Shown one piece after another: positions 21,601 to 35,000 of a DNA stretch of 64,000 nt. The DNA is taken from the NCBI GenBank assembly GCA_963573315.1, contig OY752141.1:3720001-3784000 (forward strand), in the 5' to 3' direction. The notes under the pieces were generated by a model. That model searched no databases. It was not told the origin of the DNA and was given only the letters and a program-made list of their open reading frames with translations. The position numbers and the translations under genes were made by a program. This stretch comes from Entomortierella parvispora (taxonomy: Eukaryota > Mortierellomycota > Mortierellomycetes > Mortierellales > Mortierellaceae). Every line of letters begins with the position of its first letter. Position 1 is the first letter of the stretch.

Positions 21601-24600
21601 CAAAACTATTCATAGGTATGCTGTGCGTGCTGTGCTGTTAACGACCATGAAAACGGTGTATGAACCACGCTGACAATAACCACTTCGTTTTGAAACGGCC
21701 ACATAGGCCAGGATGGCTGCCTAGAATTTTGGACTGGGCCACCAACCACAATGTACCGGCGGAGGCAGCGGGATCTCAAGGAGGTTCATTCGGGATATCG
21801 GACACGATGCGTCTGCGTATCAAACATATTTACAGCAGCGTAGACAGTCTGGTTGGGGAGGTAACGTAGACGATCCGAGTGTTTTTTTTTGCTGGTAGAT
21901 ATTTTGGGTCCGAGTTTATAGATATCTAACATTCGGATATTGAACCCCATTAGCGAAAAGATCTGTACTCTCTTCACATTACTGCAGCCAGCTCGGAGCC
22001 GACCCCGAGCAGTTCAGGAATGTCCCGAAAGAGAACGAATACTCAAGGGCACGAAGCTACCCAGGGAACAGGAGAGTCAGCGAGCAAAAAGTGTTATATA
22101 CAGCCCAAGCGAGTTAGCCGACTGTCGGATACCCGCTTGGATGAAACAGTGGCTGTTATGACACTGCTAATCACCGTGCACTCGGCCATTCACGCAGAAG
22201 AGTATTTGCGACTGATTGGTCCTTTGTGGAATCTCTATATCCTTGAATCCCGGCCCAAGGTAGCAACCACTGCTGCGTTCCTCTTTGTCAAGTGCGCCGA
22301 CATTAGCCCAAAGACAATCCACAGTTTTATCTCTCGTGATCTCTTCAGGTATGGAATATGATATTCTCGATAATGGCAGTACTTTTTTTATTTCACCGTG
22401 TATGCTAACTGACCCCCTGTTCTTATTGGAAACCAGTGTCAATTCTCTCAGGAGACTGTCTGCAGTCGAAAGGCTGAATGTGCTCTTTGAGCATCGAAAC
22501 ATCCTTCTATCTCAACCGTATGTTATTGATCCGTCCTCCCGGGGCCCTTTCCGACATGCCACTGTCCAAGTGCCATTTGTGAGCGCTGAGATTGGCAGCA
22601 ATCGGTACACCATGGATGAGCCTCGATGGCTCACGGAGTTGAAGAGTGCTGGCAACTTTCCTGAAGATGTCCGCATTCGGTTTCAAGAGTTAGGATGGGG
22701 AGAACGGGACCAACAAGAGATGGAGACCACTAGACGAGAGCAGACCCCTTTGGTTCTTTCATGGACAGGATATCTGGATGAAGATTATGAAAACAAGTCC
22801 AACTTCGGGAAAACGTATGCGGTCCTGCCCAGAGATCGACATGCCACTGTTTTGATCCCAGTTCTTAATGCCCTCAACCTTGGTACCATTGATCTCCTCG
22901 ATGACAAAGCAACTGGAGTTCGAGCAGCCGCTGGTGACTTTCTTTGGAATTATATTCGCAATGAGCCCATGCTTTTCGTTCGATCTTTTTTTGCCGAAAT
23001 TGTTCAAGCTAAACCAGACCGACAAAAGGAGCTCATCACTCGACTGCACTCTCTCATCACCGGAACGTCAAAGTTGCCTCCTGCCTTCTCATTTGCCTTG
23101 TTCAATCATCTTCTCGGCCTTCTCAAATGGTATCAGAGAAACTCCAAGCCTCTCGGTATTGAAATATTGGCCACTGTACTTCCGTTGTTGGCCGATGTTG
23201 TCTCGTCTACGAACGACATAGTGTACAAGGATTTCAAGAGAAACAAGGTCGATGTCTTCTTTGCAAATCTAGGCAGATTTTGGTTCAAGCCCAACGTCGT
23301 CCCGGAATCGATGTTTCCAAACCGACTCACGGACCAAGGTCATGTTCTACCACGTCTTGGCATTCCTCACCAAATGTTTCAAATGGCAATTGTGAACATC
23401 AATCAAATCCAGTTCATGACGAACTTCCTAGTCCGGTTTCCGCTGGAAACCCCCGACATCAAGAGCAACATTGGTCGATTCAATAGGATACCGCAACTGA
23501 GTATCAGTGGGACAGCCGTTGCCGCCAAGCTCGAAGACAACCAGTACCTTCCTGATGTCTCCAAGGAGGAGATACGCTTTGTCACCCCCGGATGCGTCCT
23601 TGACCGTAGCATGGTCTCCTTGTCGTCCCTCCGATCCCGAGCATGGTTGAGCTTCGTCCTCAATCTCATCCAGCGCATGGAAAAGGAGGAAGTAGAACGG
23701 CTAGAACTGATGGGCATCCTGAACGGAGTTAATGTGATCTTGCTAGATCATGGCGATGATCTTGGAATCGTTGGACAGGCGCTGGATATCTATGTGACAG
23801 CTGCAACTCATTTACGACGGTTATTTGCCTCCCAGAATGGCTACAGCCTCATATTCCCAGCCCTGTTCAAGATCTACTGTGATTCCGGAACGATTCGAGT
23901 GGTCAGAGAGACTATTGACGCCGCATATTATCGATTCTATATGCTTCATCAAGAAGCCTTTGTTCTCCAATGCTTGGGCGCCATAGTCCCTTTGATGCTG
24001 CGATCCATGACCAACAAGCAATCGGAAATTATGACTCGCAAGCTCTTTTGCTTCTTGGAGGCCCTCGATCAGCCAACAACAACCTTCCACTCCAAGTCTT
24101 TGGGAGTCCAGTCCCTCTCGGAACCTTTTCAAGAAAACAGCACCTATGGTGGCCCTCAACTCGAGATACCTCAATGGATGTCCTCTCTTATTTCAAAGGA
24201 TTCCAAAGTGTTCCAGAGCAGCAACCTCCTCCTGAAGCAAGAGTTCAGTTTGGCTGACTCTATCAAACTGTTTCTTGCGGTCGTTGCATATGACCCTGGA
24301 TCAATGCGGTCAGAGCAATTTGTCAGGGTGCTAAGAGGTATTCTGCCTCACTTCTTGGATCGAGAACCACTCTTGACCACTTCAATTCTGGATAGTCTCA
24401 TTGAAGTTTTTGCTAGATTTTCACGCTCCGCAAAGCCGTTGGTGCCGTCCACGTTTGTTGCGCCTCCCGTTGCTCCAAGACAGAACCCCGATACGGACGA
24501 TTCAAGATCTGACCTCAGCCGCTTTACAGTCTTTCCTAGCCCGCAGTCCAAGAATCAGGCTATCAAGGGCAAAACATGGGCGCAGAACGACCGTGTAGCT

Positions 24601-27600
24601 ATCAAGCACGAGTTCATGTGTCTTATCCAACACTTCTGCGATCTTGGGGGCCAGCTGGCAGATAGCCAGCATCAACAAATGGCTGCACTCGCCAAGTCTC
24701 TTGTGAAGGACTACACAACATTGAAAGTTCCCTGCACCACGGAATGGGTGCATGATTACATCAAGAGTGTTATCCTCCCAGTCAAGGACATGTATCTGAG
24801 CAGCCGTGCTGCCCTCTACCTGGTGGCTCAGTTCTCGAGTTTTATTCGGACCCACTACAAATTTGTCGATTTCTCAGGACTCTTTGACGGCTTATTACTC
24901 ATAGCCAAGGATGAGCGCCAGTACCTCCGCAACTACACCGATCTATGTAATATCATGAAGGAAAAGATCATCAATCCGTCTCTGGTGTGCGGCGTCAAGG
25001 ATGACTGGGCCAATGAAAGTCCCTATATATCTCAGGCAAGGTTTTGTGGTAGCTTGGTCGATCTCCTGCTTGCCATGATCAACAATGCAGATACAGACAC
25101 GATTTCTGAGATTGAGCAGGCCACACCGACACCCAGGATGATGGCATACATTGTCATCCCTCTGTGCCTTCGGTTCGAAAGCAGATTCCACTCCAATTGC
25201 CTCGATATTTTGGAGATGCAGTTTTGGTTACGAATGCTCGGCTTGACAGTCAAGGCTGCTGAATACGACCCAACATCCAAAAGATCCTCTCGTTCGGCTG
25301 GGCTCTTTGCCCCAGTGTTCCACGCTGCGCGGGTCACAAGGAAGCAAGTTCGTACTGAAGTACTCATGCCCATGTCGCCGCACGGTCACGGTACTCCATC
25401 GGGCCTAGTGACACCTCAAGTGCCTACCACCCCTCACACCCCAGGTCATTTCAGGCTTCCCACCTTTCACCATCACCAAAAGGACGAGCAACTGGACGAT
25501 GTACAGGTTCAAAAGCAGGCAGAGCCTTCCATGAATGCCTCCCCCGGGTTGTTAGTCGACTTCATTGCGTTGAGAATTATTATGGTTCGTGGTGAGCGGT
25601 ACCTATCGTACCATCCAGGTTGTTGGTTGGACATCTTCAACATTGTCAGGAGGTACTTCTCTGCACACGCCTTTGCAGTCAACTCCTTCTTCGGATCCAA
25701 CACTCACGGCAACAGTCCCAGTCAGCAAAACAGCGCTCATGGTTCGGGACCGCCGTCCCCGTACCCTGGCATGTCCCATCCGACCACCCCTCGAGCAGAC
25801 GGTCCATCGACGCCTCAACCTAGGATGATGGGAGGACTGTCTTCACCGCTCCCGCTTTCTTCTCGTTACTCTGGGGAGATGACTCCAGGACCTCATTCAT
25901 CTCAGTATAAGGAGTTGCTTCCGGTAACGGCGCTCGGATATATTCTCTGGTCCTTTGCAGAGACTATCCTATTCAACCGACTTCCACTCTTGATGATGAT
26001 GAGACCGTACTTGCTGGACCAATTGCGACAGGTTGACCGACTGCAACTTGGACTGACGCCTGGAAATCCTTTCCGATCATTCTCTGCATCTGGCCCAAAT
26101 TCACCCGCATTCTTCTGGCCTTCACCTTCGCTTGGACCTTCTTCAGCGGGCGTTGCATCGCCATCCTTTACGTCACCCATACAGCCGAGGAACGATGGTC
26201 TTAATAGCCCCTCCGTATCTGGCTCCATTACATCAGCCTCCAATAAGGAACCGAAGAAGGACAGACGAAGGCAGTGGAAGAGTTGGAGTCAGCCACTGCA
26301 TTCTATGAACGCGTTCACTGAGATTGAAAAGCCGCTTCTAGGTCTCGGCAGCCCCATGGCACCGAATCTTCTTACTGCTGCCCAGCAACGTCAACGGGGC
26401 TTCATGTCGACCTCTGACCATGGAGGGAATATTACGTCGACTCCTCGGATTTCGGTCCAAAATACAAGGCCTCATAAGAGCAGCCGTTCTGAGGTGAAAT
26501 CCGACATTGTTCTGCCTAGAGTCCTGGTTGTAAGAGCCAACAGGTCCATGGAGCACGCGGGTATGATGTTGAACCAGTCCTCTGACGGTTTAACTGCTTT
26601 CTCGGAGTTTGGCGTTCCCATGTATCCTGAGAAGCGTGGCTCCAGCTCTGGATCCTCACGACCAGTGACACTCCAGTCTGATAAACGAGATTCGTCACAA
26701 TCATGGAATTTGGACCAAGTTCCTGGAGCTGAGCAGCAGCAGTTTCTCCAGCCAGGAAAATATGAGAGGCAGCCGTCCAGTCCTGGTTTCGGCTCCATGT
26801 TCTTGGCGAGAGAAGCGGCCATTCGATCCCCCTCAGGAGTGGAGAACTCTGCAGGTCGTTCTCAGTACCTTGGTCAATTACAAGTCCCCAGCCCTCGTTC
26901 TGAAAAGTACGATTCTCGACCAGTCGTCACCGAGGACAGTCAGTCTGGCATTGAGAAAGGCGGAGCTGATTCTGGAGAATCGCCTTTCGTGATTGGAAGT
27001 CCTCGATCGAATTTACACAAGCCAGAGGAGTCGCAGTTGTCGCCATCGATGAATTTCGGCTCTTCTTCAGCCCTCTCGCCTATATCAGCCAATGCTCCCA
27101 CAAAAAGCCGAAGCATTCTCAAACCAAGGATTATCACGACTTCGCCACCAAAACTCGAATCCAGTCCTCATTTTGGCTCTCTGGGTGAAGCAGCCCAGAT
27201 ACCGCTGTCGCAGCAGATGAACGAGATGCCGTCATGGCAACGGCCTCTTGAGAAAACAAATAGTCGCCAAACAGAGGATGGCGTGAGCATCATCAGCGGA
27301 GGGATGGTCCAGGATAGTAGGCCTAGTATTTCTTCACAGGAAAAGGCCGACTACAAGATGGCATGTCTTAAAGCCAGGACAAAAATCTTCATGGAAAACA
27401 TTGAAGAAGAGACACGGGTTGTTCTAGCATGCTTCCCAGCAGTGTTTTCTATCGGCACCAAGTCTTCCCCTATCTCAGCCATAGCCACCGCGGCAGTGTC
27501 AGCCAGTCCACTGATGCAACCTTCACAGGATCTTCCGGGGGCAGGAAATACTCTTCCAAAAGTGTCGATCCAATCCAACGAACCAGCTCGCACCAGCTCT

Positions 27601-28368
27601 TCGAACCTGTCTGTGCCTGTTATGAAAACACCATCCATTACTATTCAGGATCAATCCTTCTTGGCGCCTTCGCCGATCAACCCACTCCCCTCAGCGCTTG
27701 ATGGTGGCGAACATCTTTTTCAATCCAGCGCTCGCAAAGTAGAGACTGAAAATTCGAAGTCCCTGACTCTCGGATCTCCGCCACCTAGCTCTGCAAAAGA
27801 AAGGCGATCCAAGAGTGTAATCTTTCAGAATCAATTATCGCTAACTCCCGAAGGTGCACCAGGAATCGGTCCTGGGTCTTTGGATACAGGACGCGCCTCG
27901 TTCTCCTCGTCAGCCTCATCTGTTGGAAACTCTCCACCATTGTTGGCCGTGACGGCCTCATCCCCGCCACTTGCAAAGACTCCGTTGTTGTCACCAAAGG
28001 GACGAACTGGAGGATCGATCCATCCGAGCACAAGTTTGGGCGTGAACAGTAGTCGTAATCCCTTGGCTGCAACTGCAGAGGGCCCATCGATGGGTGCAAC
28101 ATTTACCAGTTACCCGACCATAAGCATCAGCCCCATGACTCCTGAAATGAGCTCGGACTCTTTTTCCGAGTCCAATTCTATCCCTCCTGTTCTTAGAGAT
28201 CCGGAACGTACTGTCCCTCAGATCGCCGAGCCAACATTTATGGATGATACCGATAAGTCAGATATCCCTGCGTCGGTCGGCTTGGGGTTGAATGTGAGCG
28301 CAGAGAATGCGTCAGCACCCATGTTGACCTCACGGCCATCACGGCCGCAACCACATCCATCAGAGTGA
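18678..28368 (+). CDS. Giant helical-repeat protein, possibly UNC80-like
   Basis: Ten exons (18678-19443, 19542-19675, 19758-20096, 20183-20746, 20819-20932, 21014-21451, 21527-21615, 21707-21860, 21954-22348, 22437-28368) keep frame to 2974 residues. The final exon is 5932 bp. The first two thirds look like alpha-helical HEAT/ARM-type repeats (for example LIPVLNALNLGTIDLL and DFLWNYIRNEPMLFVRSFF). The last ~800 residues are disordered, Ser/Pro-rich with many (S/T)P sites. Size and layout recall UNC80, the scaffold of the NALCN sodium-leak channel; fungal UNC80 C-terminal-domain proteins are annotated in databases as I recall, but I could not compare. Furry/Mor2-type scaffolds are an alternative. 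There is no transmembrane signature of note. AATAAA is at 28537. The gene model is solid; the family assignment is tentative. Confidence 0.72.
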
Positions 28369-29035
28369 AGAGGACCAGGATGAAGCAAAGAACAAAGGTT
28401 GACCAAGTCTCCAATCATAATACCCCCTCTGTCCACCTGTACAATTTTTTATGTTTTCCATTTTATTTCCACGAACCCCCCAAAAGTACCCAACTGTATA
28501 CAATTTCTATTAATGCCCAAGTCTACAAGAGAAGTCAATAAACGTTGCTAGAGCCAACAAGAACTGGGCAAACTTTTCCTGCACTTGGACATTGTGCTGG
28601 GGAGTAGGACAGACTGCCCTGAGGGTCAGTCAGCATTCCGGGTCGCGTGCATACCCTTAAGCGCCTTTGCCACCCGAGAGGGTCATTGCATGCAAAAAAA
28701 AAGAAAAAAAGGGATGTTGGTTTGCATACCATGGCATGCTACTCCACTTCTTCCTCTCCCTCCCTTTCCTTCTTCATTCCTTTTACCTTTCTTTCGTTCT
28801 CGCCCCAAGCTCTTCTGCCTCTTTCCTCACAGCCACACTACCCACCGGCGAATTCTCCATGCCCGCACTCTGAACAGCAGCTTCCAGAGAGCGTCGCATG
28901 ACCACGCACCTTCATTGGCTCCCTAGTCTTCCCTTCGACACGTCTTTTCCCCTTCTCTTGACTTTCACTTTCTCTCTTTATCTGTTCTTTGTATTTGTAA
29001 CCATAAACACCCACTAGCTAATACAACAGCCCTGC
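28369..29035. other. Intergenic: 3' end of giant gene, promoter of START gene
   Basis: It holds the poly(A) signal at 28537 and a pyrimidine-rich stretch (about 28740-28990) typical of the leaders in this window. No gene is seen. Confidence 0.55.
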
Positions 29036-32000
29036 ATGGATCTCAATCACGACAGGTAGAGAAACTGGTTGCATGCAATTGAAATGAAAACAAAAAGAAG
29101 AGGCCAAGCAATGCATTACCTTCAAATTCACCTTGCGCTCTGCGGCACCTGACTGATAACGCCGCCTTCGTTTGCATCCATTGAATGCTAGTGCAACCGA
29201 GCGGTACTCCGAGACCCTGAACTCGGCCCTCACCTACTTCAGCTCCTTGGCCCAATCGAGCTCAGGCTGGAAGCGACTGTCCTCAGCCTCGGTCGCCTCT
29301 GTTCGATCGCCACGTAAGAGGAACACTGCGTGGAATGGAGATCCAAGCGCGTTATGATGTTTTACTGCGCGTTGAGTTGGAGCCCTTTGTTGCTATGTCA
29401 AAACTCATGTATTCTACTCAATCCAATGCAATGTAGGGGTTGGAACCGGGAATGGCTCTTCAGGATCTCCTGGGCATGGTGGCGGCGGAGGATCGTCGTC
29501 CTCCTCCCCAAATTCAAATCGAGCCGGTTACCGCGAAGATCCCATGACATCATTACCTGGAGGATCGGCACCGTCTTCGGCCGCATCTGCAGCGATCGAG
29601 TCGCTCTTGCCTACCATCTCCGTATCCAAAAGGAGCGTGCCAGGAAAATCCGCAGAGATTGTCAGGGCGAGCATCATTCTCCCAGGACTGGATGAGCAGA
29701 CCGATCTGGATGACTGGAGGGCGATTCTGGAATGCACAGGAGCTCGCAAGATTTGTAAGAGACAAAGGATATCTAAGGAGATGCTATTTGTTGAATTTCG
29801 GAGGAATAGGTGAGGCATACTGAACAACCCTCTATTTCACTACAGGGGACCGCATGGTCGAGAGCTCCACTGTTATGCAGACTTTAGATGATAACACATG
29901 CATCACCAAGACCATATTCAAAACGACCTGGCCTGCAAGGTAAGGTCAAGAGTGTCTCTCCACAGTTGCGAGTTTGGGCAATCCACGTTCATTTCACATG
30001 CGTCCTTGTGCGACATGGTTTCAAATATCGTTGGGGCAAACCCGGGTTCTGTACCGAGCTCATTTTTAACCCATGCCTTCTTTCTGTTCTTTATGCACTC
30101 TGAATTAGCCCTAGAGATGCGCTGTTGATCGAAACGACACTTCTCGACCATAATGCAGTTCTTCATATCGCCACCTCCATCAAGCCATCTCATGATGACC
30201 CAATCTTCCTGCGACCTTCCCCCCCTCATGTGCGAGCATACCTTCCTTTAGTTGCGTGGCATATTCAGTTGGTACCAGCAGATCTGGATGAGACAATGTC
30301 GTTCACGTCCTTCAACTCTCTGACGACATCTCAAAATAAGCCGGTTATGCCGCGTCATTCGATTCGAGTCAGCTTTTACTATCAGATTGACATGCGAGGA
30401 TGGGCAGTCAACTCCTCGGTCTCAATGCAGTCTCATGTACCATCCTGTATCGCCAACATGTACCGTCTGTTGAGGCGACAGGGCGTACCACCCCACGTCA
30501 GTCGACACAGCCCACGGATACAGCTCGACTTGAACGAATACGATCCAGCATCTGGCATATACGAGCTGAGATACGATGTCATCCCGCCTGACTCCGAGGA
30601 CTTGAGGATGGAGAGAAAGACAGTCTCTAATACTCTAAAGAATTTCCGTCTCGGAGGTTCTCTTACGGATTCTGGGGCCAACACGATCAAAGAAGCGCCA
30701 GAAAGCATCCCACAGGAGATAGTTTTGTCCGATGACGACGATATTGAAGATATGGACAGCGACAACGTCAACGGCGGCTCCCAGAATGGATACGTGGATG
30801 TAGAATTGGATGGCGAGCGATGGGGCTTCGGTAGTGATATCGTGGTTCATATTTTCATGAACGACATTGAGGACGAGGAGTTTGTACGCGAGCATGTAGA
30901 GTGCTTGAAGTATATGGGCCGGGATCGCTACATTCTTCGGATGAAGCACACTGAGATCGGGGAGCATCAAGGGGCAATCAACGTCAAGCTTCGGATAGAA
31001 AGGATACAACCCCACGTTTCAGAGAGCCCCCATTTACAGTCCCCGTTGCAAAGCAAGGATGCCGCCTCGATATTGGACCCAAGTGGCTTGATCGTCTCTG
31101 TCAATGGCCACGAAAAGGATATTTTGCCCCTTCATCGGTCCTCTATGCAAGGAAGCAGACGGGGGACTATGTCGCTTCAGGATCAGCTTGAACTGAGTCA
31201 ACAAATCGTGCAGGAGGTGGATAGTCAGTCAACCCATTGGCTTACTGGTTCAGACGGTAATGGAACAACCGAAACAAAACCAACGGCGTCACCACTTCTA
31301 CTCATGTCGTCCTCCATGCCTACGACGATCCAAAGCTTGGGTAAAAGTAGCCAAAGCATTATGAGTAATGGGACTAGTACAATAGCACCGGGAAACACGA
31401 ACCCGAGCAAGGTGAACTCAAGCTACAGCTACTTCAACTCTTTGCTTGTGGAACCTACCACATCCTGGAAGACAGTGGCTACTCAACGGGATATTCATAT
31501 ATCCAAACTGGAATCACAAGGGCATGCACCAGGCATTGTCAAAGGGGAAGGTGTATTCGAAGACTACTCCATTTGGGATGTAAAGGCTGCGCTAGATTGT
31601 ATATCCGCTCGCAAGATCTGTAAGTTTTTTTTTTTTTTTTTTTTTTTTTTGGTTTTTTGAAGAGGAACTTTCAGGGACTTTATGGCTTTAGGGGGTTTGC
31701 CACGTAGAGTTTTGTCCACCACTGATCATCTGATTCTATTTTGATAATAATTAGGGGACAAACTGTTTGACGAAGCCCAAATGCTCCAGCAGGTGACACC
31801 AAGCTCGATCCTTACATATGTCCGACTGAAAGGATTCTGGCCGTCAAGGTATGGAGAGCGCATGTTTTGCACTTTGATTCCAAAGATAGAAATTCAACCT
31901 TGACACTAACATCCATCTGACTTTGACCTCATAGTCCCAAAGACATGGCCTTGCTCAATACAACATTTATAACTAAGGATGCCATACATTACTTTTCCAC

Positions 32001-35000
32001 GTCGGTTGATGACACGAGTCTTTACCCCAGCATTCCTCCACCAGTGTCACCATTTGTTCGGTCTGACGTTGTCGTTTCTGGCTGGTATTTGGAGGCCATT
32101 AAACCCAGAAGTGTCAGGATTGTACATATCGCACAAGCGGCCCCAACAGGATGGATGGTACCAGGATCCGCGCTCGGAGCTATGACGACAGAGATGCCCT
32201 TATGTGTTGCGGAAATTATCAAGTATCTCGAGACATTCGGCAGTCCTCCAACGCTGGTCAGCATTCGTCGAGGTCGTGCCTTGGGGATTGATTACTCCCA
32301 TGAGAAATCCTCCTTCCGCCTAGAGTATATCCAAGACAGTAATCCAGTATTCTCAGGGCATCGCGCTTTACAGCAACAGGAGCATCAGCAGCAGCAACTA
32401 CATGCGGAGCGATACAGGAGAAGCACCGTAGATTTTACCGCCGGTACAGCAGGCAACTTGAATGATCTCCAGCAGTTTGCTTCGCCAAAGCTCGGTCCGA
32501 CCGACAAGTTACTGGCAGAGATTCGACTGGATGCCAGGAACTGGGCTCGGAACGGCGATTGCCAGATAACGATCGACCCACCACCATCGAAAGTCACCTG
32601 TACCTGCGTCCCTCATGATGGCACTGGAATTCGTCTGAGGATCGAGCACTCCAGTGGAAGAGCCGTTCCTTCAGGTGGAAAAGTCTTGGTTATGGTCCGC
32701 AAGTCTGCAAGTCCAGGCTGCGGTGTCGTTGTCAATGGTCTTGGCATCAAGATGCCGTCTTTGGACCACCTGCAAGCATGGTACCAAAACCCACCGCCGG
32801 CCAGTGCTATCTCTCTTACCTTGTTAGCGAACGACCCTTCTGAAAAGGTTAGCGAAAGCGACAGGATCGACGGATTGTCAAAAGCTAGCCAGAAATCGTC
32901 GACCGGCCGAAATTCACCTCATGCGTCGCTTCCTGGAACTCCCTTGAAGGCTGGCAATGGATCAAACACCTCTGCAGACCCTTTACAACACGCTCAGGGA
33001 GCTATGGATCTTTTATCCAAGATAATTTCCGACCCTGACGATGCATGGACGATAGTCTCGGATACGAAGGGAGGACTTCGCGTTACCAAACGGTTCATGC
33101 CAGCGGAAATATCGGATCAAGTTCCTCTCGTGAGAGGAGAGAAGGTGCTAGAGGGATTTTCACTTGAGGAAATTGCTACAGTCATCGGGAGCGTTGGAAC
33201 TCGATCGAAATGTGAGTCTACTCCTCATGATTTAGAAAAGGTGGAATACGAGCAGTATCTGGGCCATGTTTGGCTGTTGCTAATTGATTTTTGCCATGTC
33301 GATTCGATAGTGGACGATTTGTTTGAGTCTGGAGAGATGATCCATTCCTTTGGTGCCGGATGTGCAACCTTTCACCATGTCCTCAAAGGATACTTCCCGC
33401 TTCCACTTCCGTAAGGCGGACGAAGATACTATCGTTGGTATTATATCCTGCTATGTATGAAGACTGACCTCCCTGAATTGCATACCGTTATAGGGCTCGA
33501 GACTTGTACTTTGTGACGGCGACAGCTCTAGTCGAAACCTTACCACGATGCCCTAAAATCCTTATTGTCTCGACATCTATACCCCACCAAAGCCCCTCTT
33601 CTGCTCCTGGTACCCCTTCCTCCAGTCCCACACCAACTCCGGCCCGTCCAAAAGCTCAACTACATATATCTGCCTGGATCCTTGAGGGCATTGACCCTTA
33701 TAGCTCCAACCACCCAATCCCGTCTACTAGGGTGACATTCATGACAGCGCTGGATTTAGGAGGCTCTGTTCCTCAAAGGATTAGTGGACTGGTTCAGACC
33801 ATGTTTCCAAAAATGATCACGCAAGTGGAAAGCTATCTTCAGGCACAGGCAGCCCCTCCCATTGTCCGAATTCCCGAGCAAATGGTCATCTCAGAAGCTA
33901 CAGGTATGGCTTGAAATTGAGGCTATCATGAGGGCTATACGTTTATTTCCATGGCACTGTAACTGACCCAATCTGCATCTGTTTGGACTTGAGCAGATAC
34001 CAAGACCGGGTCCGTTTCTGAAGATAGTGGGCAGCTTCTCCCGAGGCTGGTACCTTGGGTTAAACCTCCAAACCGATTGACTTCATGGGACTTCAAGATG
34101 AAAGACTCCTTTTCCCAGATGATGCTGGTCTTTGACCAGTTTCAGTTGAGACCTTCAAGACTGGATCTTGCAAGAGAACGACGGATCAGTACGGCAAAAA
34201 AGCTACGATCCAAGTTGGGAAAGGACAGTGTCGACGATGTTGAGACAGAGCCCTTACTTCAGGATGACGACTTGTCGACGAGCAAGGACAAAAAAGTGGC
34301 ACGGAGGACAGTTTTGGAAGTTATTGTGGATCTGAAGCAATACCCGCGTGGGTACAACATTATGACGAACATCAAAGTCGACCCAGAGTTTTTATTGCAG
34401 CACAAACAGCAGAGGGACTCTGAACAGCGCTCGTCAATAGCAAAGTCCGCGTCAACGGTCAAACTCACAGGATCTACCTCGACCGGGAGCATCAGCAGTA
34501 GCATCAATAACACCGGTACCAGCACGCGATTCATTGGCGGCTTTGAAACCACTGGTGGCGGACTGTCTGGACTGGGCGAAGCAGGACAGCTTTCAGTAGA
34601 CAGCGAGAACACATCCACTCTGAGAGTCTCGTCAGAGGCAGCGACCAGTGGAGCAGGGATTGCAGCTGTCCTTGGAAGCTCAACCAACATTGCAAGGGCA
34701 CTGCCCTCGTCGACTTCGTTGATTAGAATCTTGCCGCCTCCAATTTCAGTAGATGTAATTGACATCCCCCCAGCTCCTTCGCACTCTTCATCACTCTCAG
34801 GAGGTTCGAAACGTCGGAAGCATTTGATTATCATCACTGTCCCAGAGGCTGAAACTAGCCAAGCCTATGCGGTTGCACAGCAGCAAGCGGCGCAAGGAGC
34901 TAGAGCTACATCGCCCCATGTAGTCTCTGGCATCGCAGCCAAACCAGTTGTCACGACCAGCTCTGCGAGTGGAACCACCTCAACGATGTTTGCGCCCGAA

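Noticed and set aside
31945-33414. Reading straight through the 99-bp intron at 33212-33310 as coding sequence
   Set aside because: It is open, but GTGAGT/AG borders sit exactly where the two other START domains have introns, and the inserted residues fit no START element; kept as an intron with possible retention.
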